A DNA stretch of 64,000 nt from Mactromeris polynyma (Eukaryota > Mollusca > Bivalvia > Venerida > Mactridae). Made by a program: the position numbers and the translations under genes. The stretch lies in NCBI GenBank assembly GCA_032209605.1, contig JASFXZ010000016.1, positions 8,556,001-8,620,000 of the forward strand. The letters are read 5' to 3'. Numbering within the stretch: position 1 is the stretch's first letter; every line of letters starts with the position of its first letter. The notes under the pieces were generated by a model. It did not search any database. It saw nothing but the letters and a program-made list of their open reading frames with translations, and was not told where the DNA came from. Below, in pieces: positions 42,501 to 54,500 of the stretch.

Positions 42501-45500
42501 TTTCAGAACGTGTTGCTTGTGAACGAGAGGAAGCAGAACGTAGAAGACTGGAAGAAATGTCAGAAGATGAGTATGATGCTCTTACAGAGAAAGACAAAGC
42601 TGAAGTGGACAGGAAACGTCTTGAAATCAAGAAGGAAAGAATTAGAAAGTAAGTTTGAATGTGAACATTTTTTTACACCATGTTCCATGTGTCCCCAATG
42701 TTCTGGAACATAAAGGGTGAATGATAAAACAACGTTGTACTGGCTCAAGTTATGTTGAAGTATCAGTCATGAAGAGAAAAACATACTTATTTAAGTTTTA
42801 CAACTTTCAAAGAATGAAGCAAATCATAACTCAGTGAATGCTATACAGCCTATACTCTAATTAGGTGATTCCTCATAGTATAGTTAATTTGATGCATTAG
42901 CAAAGAACATGTTACTATGTCTTTGAGTACAATCAGTCTTGTTACAATTTATGATTTAAACAACATCATGTAAGACTTCTCAGGCTGTTTCATGTATTCT
43001 TGTTATTGATTGTTATAACCTAGGTATGGCTTCACGTTGCATGTAACTGTTGCCATGTACAGAACCAATGTGCTCATTGTCTCGCCCCACATTTTCACGT
43101 TTCATAGTCATTTACAAGTAAAATCTTTCACTCATACTTTCTGTTTTATCTTTAATGAACCTGTCTTTGTCACTGCTGATATCGTCAAAGATTTCTGTGT
43201 AATGATACATTTGCTGTGAATGATTTCAGTTCTGTTTTGTAAGTATGTAGAAATGTTGAATCACCACCCGATGCATTTTGTTTAGAAACAACCAATTTTG
43301 TGTTAGTTAAAGTTTGTGTTATTTGTATTATTCAATTGATTGCTTAATGACAAAATTCTTAGACTGGAGTTATTGGGTGTATATATCATAGTGGAACAAA
43401 TTGTGTACTTCAGTGGTAACCTGAGGTATGACTTATCACGGTCTGTATATTTTGATGATTTTTACACATCAATTTGTGAAATTTTCTGCTCACAAACACT
43501 GACAGGCCCTTCATTCTATATTTGACTGTATTTAAACTAGAACTTAGCAATGTTAGTCTTTGCTGATTCCAGGGCATCTGTTTGACCTATGAAAAATATA
43601 TATCGCAACAGGGCTGTTTATTTTGGTTTTCAATGAGTTGCTCATAGTTTGTTTCACCTAACCTCATGATTTTGTTTGTGACCCTCACCTTGTAGTCATC
43701 CATGTTTTCGTTTGTTGATCCTGCAATATTTGGCTCTAAACATTCTAGTTGAGCCATTTAAGTACATGTAATGGGCAAAATACAGTACTGACATCAATCT
43801 GACACATAGCCAACTATGTGTATATCTAAGTTTGCCTGGAGTATTGACAATTTTTACCAATTGAATGGATATTACTGAATTATGACTACAAGTATTCTGA
43901 ATGCTCTACAAGGCCTCCTGTAAGGCTGACTGCTGACAACAACCACGAAGTGTGTGAGGTTGTTTGTATGAACCAATTAGAGCACAATTTGCACAATCAG
44001 CTTTCTAACAGAATAAATACGAACATTATTTCTTTCATTATCTCAGTGTCTCTAGCTCTATGTCCCATATGAAGAATTTGAGTAAATAGTTGACAATGGT
44101 TCTACAGCTTTATGCTCAACTCATAACAGCAATTAAGTTGCCGTAATTGCATATCATAAGATAGTTGTGGTAATTGCGTATCAGTGTTAGACTTAAAAGT
44201 CTCCAGTTTCACATTTTTTCCAATCATTTTTACAGCTTAAACATGTGAGTAAGATATGGTGCTGTATACTCATGTTTACTAAATATTTTGGTAACCAGCT
44301 GCACTGAAATAGTTGCTTCCAGTAACATTTTCATTCTTGTAATGCAATGTATGAAGAGTTTCTGCACTTAAGAAAAGACGGTCATGCTTTTGGCAAAATG
44401 TATTATGTTTATTCTAAAAGTCATTTTTAAACATTAGTAAAATAATTTTTTCTTCATTTGTGAGAGAATTGGTCAAGCTTTAGCTAATGTATCAGTGCTG
44501 TAGTTACCAGAATATTTATATGATTTTATTGTCCAACATGTTGGTTTATTTTTATTTTGTATGTTTTCATGATTTGTTATGAATTGTTAAAATAATTATG
44601 TATGCTGAAGATTAACATTGTGTACATTAAAGCAGTTATTTTATTGATGGCAGTGTGTGTTTTAATGTAGTATTCTCTGGGTTATTAGATCTCTATATAT
44701 TTCTTATCTGTATTTCAAATCTTATAGCATATCATACATTCAAGTATTATGTAATATTCACCCAATATTTTGTTTAATCGGATTGCTCAGATTTTCAAAA
44801 TTTCCTGTTCTTTGTGAGTGAAGAAATGTTACAAATTCATGAGCACTTTCTTCATAATTAAGTAAGTTGGTATTGTGTGCAATGGTACAGATTGGTTAAA
44901 AATATAGGGGCAAACATTAAGTTGGTTACAGTTTTTGATGTAATTTCTACAAGAATGAAATATTTTGGTTGCTAAGCAGCTGTCCGCTCCCTATGATTAC
45001 ATATTGCTGTAGAAATTACACATCATGAACATTAACCTATACAAAGTGCATTTAAAGCATTTCTGACTACCAAACCAGAATTATAGAATACTTGATGTTT
45101 TGGATTAGAAAATGATTCCATCATTGAAATAGTTGTTTTAATACTATCAATGTGTCTGATGTAAGGTATTGTTGTTGGAATATGTTAATGATACTTGGAT
45201 AAGCTGTATTAATACTGTCCTGGTATATGATTGGTTAAAACAATGGCCTTCGAATGAATACTAGAATTATGATTATAAACATCATTCAACAACATTAACA
45301 TTTACAATTTACTGTGAGCATTTATAGTTAAATTTAGCTAGTAAAGATCGAGAACATTTTTAATCATTTTTCGCTGCAATAGTCAATTAGGAAATATTTT
45401 GTTTGCACAAGTGAATCATGAATTTAACAGATACTGGAGAATGCTTGCAATGTCAAGGCTCTGCCTTTAAGCATTGTGTTTTGAAAAAACAGCCAATTTG

Positions 45501-48500
45501 GTAAAGATTTAATATCTATGTTGGAACATTGTTTGTTCATAATACACAATAATTTCAGACGCTATGGGTCATCAGGCACAAGTTACACGAGCTATCGGAG
45601 AAAGTAAACATTGTGGTTTTAATGTAGTGCCTTAATGCTTGCTTCTTTAATAGTTTGGCTCTATAGCAAGCTAAGTTTTCATGCCAAATGTTTATAAGTT
45701 GCTGTTTATGATAGATGGTAAAATATGATAATTGAAAAACATGAGGTCTTGGCTAATTATGAACATCTCAGCAGCTCATCTACTTGATTTGAAGAAGTTC
45801 ACTGTTAAATCAGTAGCAAAATAGTATATCAGTGAAAGGCTGTAATCCCTATCTTAATATCCACTATACTTAATTGCAATAACTTCTTATGAAAACAATA
45901 CTTTCATATGCAATAAACTTGCTTTGATATTTTTGATAATTCAGTCTCTTTTACTATCATTTCATGAAAACGTTTCTGAATAGTTAGCTTAGTAAGGAGC
46001 CTGTTTTACTGTGAATCATTCACAATCTATGTGGGTTGGGTTTAAATAGATTCAGAAAGTGTGACTTTTGTCTGCTGGCTCAACAGTTTGATTTTATTTG
46101 TATGATTGCTAATTGGGTATCTATGATTGCTAATTGGGTATCTAACATGCATATGATGTTGCTCATGTTTTGCTGATGGGATGGCGGGATTGCTATATGG
46201 ATGCTGTTATGTGATTATTTGGTTTATATTTGATGTGTTCATTTATTTACTATAACTTGACTGTATGTTTGTTTTGTGAATGGATGTATAATTGAGTGCT
46301 GCTGTACGATTTCCAACCTCTTTAAGTGATTTCATTCCATAAAACGTCACATGTGACTTGTGACTTACTGACAGTAAGCAATACATGTATTTGCCCCATA
46401 TATGGCATTATGAAAATGATGTGACCATATCGAGTAAAAAATGTGTCTTGCTTGCAGATAGTGACATTACATGTTACATTTTCTAGAAATGACATCACTT
46501 ACAGTAGAGGTTGTAAATCCCATAGCAGCGCTCAATTTTGTATTTTCGTATATAACTATTCATATTGTTGGTTTAAAGGCTCGAGACTGTTTAATTGTGT
46601 ATGTAGATATGAATAGACTTATTCTCCTTGTACTATAGTTGACCCATGTCTGTCAGCTGCTACAAAGAGGGAATCTTTAAAACAATTCTATCTGTGTAAG
46701 TTCCATTACCAATACGGAGCCATTGTACATGGCAATATTGAGTTATTGGATACAATGGAAATGTTTTAGTGATGTTTTCACATTAATGTGAGTAAAAGTA
46801 ACCTGCAGTCAAATGAAGATTATACAGCTGAATATTTCCTGTGACGGAATTGAAATTATTTGATTAGCTAGGGAACTGAAAAAGTCCAAATTTAAATGCT
46901 TCACTTAACATTTCATCTTCAGATATCTATGTATGTTTTTTTATGGAATCTTTATAAACCATTTGCTGTACATGTTATTTGTTTATTTCTAATGTAAGAT
47001 TTTTGTTATTTTCAGAGAGAAAGAAGCAAAGGAAGAACAAGAAAGATTAGAAAGAGAGAAAGAAGAAGAAATACAAAGACTGAAGGATGATGAGAGGTAA
47101 ACATGAACAGTTGTTGAACATGTTATACATAATAACTGCATTTAGTGTGCCATATTGTTATAACTTCTGAGAAGTTGTCCTAAGGATATGTAAAAACATA
47201 ATGTTTTAAATAATTGATAGGTATATATGAAAAACAAATTTTGTTGACTTGGGAAAAAATGGAAAAGATAATACTTCAAACCTAAGTAGTAAAACAGGGT
47301 TGACATGTAGTTGTAAGGAAGCCTGTATGACAGAATGGTTATGGTCACTGACATCTAATCATTTGCTTCCGTACTGCTTTGGTTTGAACTGACACCCTGG
47401 ATGTAGAATTGGTTGGTTAGGAAGCTATCCAGTTGGCCCCCATGAAGTTAATGTTCCTTGCAGGTGCCCCCTGTGCCCAATATAATGCTAAACTTGGCAC
47501 CAGGGCTCTTCCTCCATCCAAATAGCTGTAACAGTCACTGCTGCCTGACCCTAGCTGTAAATGTGACCCAAAGCTTCATAACATTCAAACAACAACAAAA
47601 AACAAGAGAAGAGGAATTAATTTCAGTTGTAAGGAAACAAGTAAGTTTATGCACATACTGCCCTAAGCCTGTGTGTATAATTTCTGTTAGAGATATTTGT
47701 ACATTTCTGTTTTCTTTTATCTGGTACAGAAAGCAAAAGAGAGGAAAGAAAGCTGCCAAAGATGTTAAAGAAGAACCTAAAGATGGCAAGAAGAGTCAAG
47801 CAGCTGGTAAAGGTACTTCTACAAGTATGGAGAAAGTTAAACTTGGTGGTAAACATGATGTAGATCATACAGTCAGTAAAACTGGTTCTAATACTGAGAG
47901 ACCTGAATCTCATCAGACAGAGAAAAGTGACAGTCAGACAGCCGGAGATCAAGATAAGTAAGTATTACCGTATCCTATATTGAACATATCAGTCTTGAAA
48001 ATTAAGACAAAATTCATTTCAGTGGGATGATTGCTTTGGGAATCTTTTCTTTGAAATTGGTTATTTTTTAAAAATTATCAATATTTTGGTTTGAATACAA
48101 AGACAATATCTGCTATATTTTACATTGCTGTTACTAAAAGATACTTTTATGTTAAAGATAGTGGCTGTGACAAATCTGAGCATTATTATTATTTTGATTG
48201 TCCAAATGTAGCTAAAAGACTTTCTGCCAGATTCAATACATGTTTAAATACTTGAAGATTTGTATCAGTGTAAGGGACTTTGTAACATACAATGCTAAAT
48301 GATGTGATCTGATTTTAGGAAAGGGAAGAAAGGAAAGGATGGTAAAGATGGCAAAGGTAAAGATAAATCCAAGGATGGAGAAGCTATGGCTATGGAAGAG
48401 ATCCCTAGGGATCCATTGAAAGAGGCTGAACTTCTATTGATGCAAAGGTGAGTGACTGAAGATGGGAAATCTGTCATTTTATTCAATAACAAATGCACTT

Positions 48501-51500
48501 CTGTTTGTTACAAAATTATTTTTTAATGAAATTTTGGTCTAACATGGTTTTGCTATTTGCATATCAGTGTTGTGTAAGCCAATCAAATCTTATATTAACC
48601 ACCAAGGCAATTTCTCTTCAACCGAACAACGTTTGTAACCTGGATGTGGATTGATTAACCTTTCGATAAGGGGTACTTTACCTTTCTGAAAACCACTGAA
48701 TTCTGGTGAATTTACCAAAATCGATTTTGGCTCTGGAGTGACCAGCATTTTTTATGTTGCACATCAAATCTTAACCTTCAAAATGCGCTGACCATCTATT
48801 TTTCAAGATATTTCTTGTTTACTCTGATCATTACATGGTAAGATTTGTCTTTTATGTCTGAAATAATGGATTGCATGATGTCTGTTCAGGTTCCGCACCT
48901 TTGAAGTAAACCAGAAGGAGATCGCCGAGATGGTGGAATTCTGGGACCGCACCTCACTAGCTATCAAACGACCCCGAACCCCTTCAGAGAGATCAGATGA
49001 AGATCACATGCAGCATCCACCATCTGGCAAAAAGGGCAAGGGAAAAGGTAGAATATTTACTGATTGTTGCGATAAATTGTTGTGAAATCATTGTATTGAA
49101 TATTCATTGTTGTTTGCTATGTTTGCTTCCTCGTTGTAACAAGGAATAATTGAAAACTGCCTACAGTGAAATTGCATGAAGTATTTATAAACGTATTAAC
49201 CTTAGTTGAAATTTTGAGCTACAAATTATTATTAAAATAGTAACATTAATTTCTATTAGGTTGATTTACACAGATAGTTTGAATACATATTTGAAGTGCC
49301 TTTCAACACAACAATTTGCTATAGCAAAAACAAGTACAACAAATTGTTTAGATATATATGAATGTCTAAAAAAATCTACATAGCTACTGGTTATGTTTTC
49401 TGTAGCTGAGTTTTGAACACGATAACAAGCACTGAGTAGATCTTTACAACCTTTAACAATTTTTAATATTCTTAATCACATGGTTGTGTTTGTTTTGATT
49501 CATCTTGTGAACGTTAATCTAGATGAGAGAATGAATCGTAAATGGTCCTTACAACAGTTCACTTCTACTGGTAAAATATTACATGACATTTATGTGCTGC
49601 AAGTTGTGTATTGCTACATGCTCGTCTCGTATGCTTTTAGGCTTTCATTGTTACCCTCTTGTAGAATAAGTTTCCATGTTTTTGACTGGTTCCAGTACAG
49701 TTGTGTCTTCTGTTTGGTTCATCAACAATTGATTTGTTTTACCTGTATTATATTTACTGTCTGTATTTGTGTGTGAACTGTTTCTTATGTTGAAATCCTT
49801 TGGGATTTTGTTGTGATGGTAGTTAGCCCTTATTTGATGCATCTTGTCGTCTCTCTTGTTATACATGTTTAAATTTTTTAGTTTGTGTCTTCTTCTAAAA
49901 TTTTATACTATACAGGATGTATATATTTGTGATGATATTTGTATTCTATCCATATACATACATGTATATATATACAGTACCCCAAACATTATAATGACTG
50001 TTACATTAGAACCATGTAGTAGTTCTATCTGTACCTATGGGCTTATTCACAAACCATTTAAGACTAAAATTCAGACTTGGACTTTAAATTTGCAAAAGTT
50101 ATGTTCACCAGCCTTTCGTTTTCGTAAAATCTAAATGAATAATTGTTATTACCTACTCTACACTTTTCCCTATTTTCATTAAAATCTATATTGTGATAAC
50201 AATGTAGTTCTACATGTAGTCATGAGCAAAAAGAACATTTAACATTTTATCGTCTGAGTTTCAGTCTTAAAATGTTTGTGAATAAGGCCCCTGATGTGAT
50301 GTATTTATATCATATATTTATATTCTTTCTTTCAGTACATCATTGTATAATCTCCCCCAATCCCCAGCTCTTTGATATTCCTGAATCTCTTGGTATTTGT
50401 TCTTTCTTCTCTTCTTACTATCTCTCTTTAGCTATGTTTCTGTTTTTCTGTATTTAAGCATTTTCGTTTTAAAAACATTTCAGTTTGTGAGTAAGTGCTA
50501 ATCCATCATAATGCTTTAAAAAAATACAAGAAATGTATTCTGTGTAAAAAAGATTATAACCTTCCATTATCTTCGGTCTTTAATATTCATAACATTTACT
50601 GAGGTACAAAAATGCTTTTTGTTTGTTAATTAAGTGATGTTTTTCATGTTTTTTTTGTGCAATACGTTACCATACATGGCTCAAACTAAACTCAAATTAA
50701 ATTGAACTTCTTTAAGACCTTGTGTATTCATATATTTGTTTTTGAAACTTTAGAGGAATCAGCAAGTGTAATGGGACAACAACGCCGTCGTCACTCAGAA
50801 CATGGTAAATTCAATACTTGGTACATCACTGATCCAGGGTTTACATGATCTGAGAATATTAGTTGCTACTGTTTATCACTCAACCAATCAGAAGCCTTTT
50901 TATTTCCTATTCATATCATTCAGCCAATCAGAGTATTTGTTGTATGCAATCTTTATCTTTCATCCAATCAGAATTCCTTTTACATTTACCAATCTGCCCA
51001 GTCAGATCCATTGTCTGTCACTAATTCACACAGAAATTTTAAATGAAACAATTGATGAACCAGAATATAAGAGCAATGTTCAAGTCGGCTTTTCACAAAT
51101 TTTATTACCAGTATAATATCGCGATTGAGGAATCCTTTTTAAAAACAAACTTGTCTCTAACCTTCTTCAATGACAGTTCAACTTGACTACAGTGGTTTTT
51201 GCTCTTCAGTAAAGAAGGTTGATAAACTATGATGCAATTAATATTCTCTGTTTATTGAGGGGTGTAAGTCAGAACCATGTGTCAGGTTATCGTGTACCAA
51301 TTTTTATATGCATATTTTTATTACTCCACCGCTCAATATGTAAATTGTTTTACCTTGGATCTTGGGATATAGAAAATAACCCAGAAAATGAAGCTGGGAA
51401 GTGGGTGATGTAATGCATGGCTTTGTATTAATTCTTTTAAATTCTATATATAACGGTATATAGGCCAGAATATCTTCCCTTTCATTTTATTCTACATAGT

Positions 51501-54500
51501 ATCTGATAGTTTGGCCGACAACTTTTCTTTACCTGAATTCTGTGGCTTTTTATGATGAAAGATTTATACATTTGTGGTATTTCAACTTCTTAGTATTAAT
51601 TACTATAATCACAGTAGATTCCTTTGCTAAGATTGGTGGTGTCCACTATACCTCTCATTTTTTGAAGACAATGGTAGAAACTTTCTGCTTCAAATCTGTC
51701 GAACAAGACAATTTAGTATTATTTCATTTTTTTGGATTAACTTTTTCTCATCTTCTTAATATCAATCTTTGTAAAATTGTTTATTCACAATTTAAATCTT
51801 CTCTAACTGTTCTTTTATTTTTGTATTTTTACTTGTTGTAATGCGTTTTTAAATTTTCTTTCTATTTATGTTTTAGGTATTTCTGTGACTCCACAGAGCT
51901 GTGATATGTCCATGTCTTCTGGTATCTTCTTCTTTTCTCTCTTTCCTTCTTCTTTTCATTCTTTTCTCGTATTATTGTCATTTGACTTGTCCGTATATTG
52001 TTATTGGCATACTGTTTTCATGTTATAATGACTAAAGAGAAACAAATCTGTTTCTTTATATATATGCAGATAGACTAGTTTCATTTCTCTACATGCTTAT
52101 AATAAGTTATGAGTTAAATGATTATGCTCAATATTCATTTCCTAACTTCTGCGTCTGTCTGGTTAGCTCAGTTGGAGTGTTTGACAGCTAATCTAGAGGT
52201 TGAGGATTCATAATCTGGGTGAAGCATATTTTTTTCCGGGACAATTTGTCTGAAGATAATGCATCCAAAGTCATTTGTCCTCCACCTCTGAACTCTGATT
52301 TATTGGGAGAAGTTGTCAGTTGCTTGCGGAGGAGCTGGTTAGTACTGGTTGGTTACCCAGGAGGTCAACTGACTGCCATATACATATGTATAACTGAAAT
52401 ACTGTTGAGAATGGCATGAAGCCAGAACCGAATGAGCAAGCCAAAATATGAATTGTACCTTAATTGGTATTCAAAAACAACCAAGTTTGTATATATTCCT
52501 TTATTGTAACTCCTGACTAACTGTCCTTGCTTATTAATTATTTACTTATTAACCTTTACCTATATTGAGATTTCAGGATTTCTACTCTATATTATATGAT
52601 ATAATTGGGAACTTGGTTGTTTTGGATGATCTGTGTATTTAACTTTGGTGTATTACTATAGTATGAATACAACACATATTCGCAAATAATGCTTTCACTT
52701 GTGAATATGACTTCCCAAAGGTTCTGGCTCGATCATTTTTACGACATTTTCAAATTGTGTGTTCTAGTATATTCGCTATAATTTTAAACTGAACTTCCTG
52801 GCTGATTGAATTCATAAGTGTTAATCACTATTAGTTCAGATCAGTCTAGTAAGTATGGATCCGATATACACTACTTACGGAACCATTATATGCACAAATT
52901 GTTCATTTCTGACTGGTACTGTACAGTCTACAGAATTTCCTTTAGATGTTGCTTGTTGTGATTTATCCTACATTGTTATAGTAGTTTACTGGATGATAGT
53001 ATTTGGCTTTCTATTGATGTTGATATTTATATCTTACAGAGAAACATGACAAAGAGAAGGCAGAGAAAGAAAGACAGAAACAAATTGAGAAAGAGAATGC
53101 AGAAAGATTGGCAAGAGAGGTATAGTAATTACTGAGTATCTCTCCATTGCTTATGGTACACATGTATTGCATGGCAAATTTCAACATCTTACTAGTGATG
53201 TGAATTTATACATAATTCTTTAATAGTAAACTATCAGTGACTCATTAGTTTATTAATTAGAGTTTTTGTATTTTGCAATGTCTCAAAAATGTTCAATTAA
53301 CAACTCACCATTTTCCTGCATTGTTTACCTCTCCAGTATGCCATGTTTTATTATTTATTATCACAATTATGTATTGTACTTTCTTTGGACATAATTCTAT
53401 TCCATAGTATTAGTGATTTAATGAGTAATTACTATGCTAACAGAAAGTGTTGTTGCATGTATTAAATAGGCAGCAGAAGCTGCTAAAGCCGCAGCACAAG
53501 CTGGTGAAGGTGAGGAAGGTGAAACTGTTGATGGACCACAAGAGAAGGAGGAAGATCTGGTCGGTGTTCCACACATTCTGATTGATGTACATGATAGATC
53601 CTCAACACCCACTGAAAAAGTACAAACCTGTGGAAAATTGCCTTCTGTTGAAGAGGTATGGCTAATGCTTTCTCTTATAAATACCAAACAATGAATTCTA
53701 TAAAAAAAACTTCAGTACTTATATTGTAATTGTTTCATTCTTGATATATTTCCTTTATTCAAACTATAAATTTTGCTCTGTACATTTGAGAAATGTTATA
53801 CAAAAGTTCCTTGTTTCATACAATATACTGCATAAGCCTCTGCATTATTACAATTTTATCATGCAAATAGTGTCTGTAAATTCAAAACTGCATATGCATG
53901 TTGATATCAATTTGCCTACTGGGATGTTCCTCAGGTCCGAGTTCTCATATATTCTGTATCTACAGGTTTTGGATGGTTTAGGCCTCGGACCTAAAGGTCC
54001 TCCAATACCCCCACCAGCTAACTTCAATGTTGTACCATATCCTGTGAAGAGACGTGCTCCTGGTGTGTCAGAATTTGGTGGAAGATATTTATTCATTGCT
54101 TCATCTCCAGATGATCCGTAAGTGTTAATTTATTACATCCTTTTTATTACATATTTGACAAAACTATCTTGATGTAATTGATTCATTTCAATTGTATGAG
54201 ATAGACTGAGTTTTGAACCAAATTCACATGTGCAATTTTAAGTTGCTTCTTACATTGTATTTTCTCAGGGAATGGTTCAGCACAATATAAAACAAACAAA
54301 GAATAAAGATTAGTGATTGGGAAATCAGTCAGATTTGCTAATTGATTAATCAGCATAATTGCATAACCCAACTGATGTGATTAGTCTTCATAATCTGACA
54401 ATCAGTTGTGTCCGTCGAAGATTTAGAAGTAGCTGTAAATGTTGCTTTTTACAACATACGAATGATTCTGACTTATAACTTGTCAGTAAAATCAATCAAT

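Larger units (their letters stand above)
42649..47015 (+). other. HYDIN intron 44
   Basis: The longest intron, 4.4 kb. It holds a 45-nt candidate exon at 45559-45603, a two-copy 21-bp tandem duplication at 46101-46142 (TATGATTGCTAATTGGGTATC) and MITE family B copy 3. The rest is AT-rich with nothing recognised. Confidence 0.6.
49048..53039 (+). other. HYDIN: linker intron block with clustered small exons
   Basis: The 4 kb between exons 48 and 51 hold four small phase-1 exon candidates (49523, 50336, 50754, 51877) and a SINE-like repeat. Non-exon parts are AT-rich. All candidates keep the same phase, so any combination can be joined. Confidence 0.5.

Noticed and set aside
44047..44081. 35-nt exon-like segment after TTATCTCAG
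   Set aside because: It leaves one base over, not the two needed by exon 45, so inclusion would shift the frame.
52157..52230. tRNA gene
   Set aside because: A and B boxes are recognisable, but no cloverleaf or anticodon stem can be formed; better read as a SINE head.
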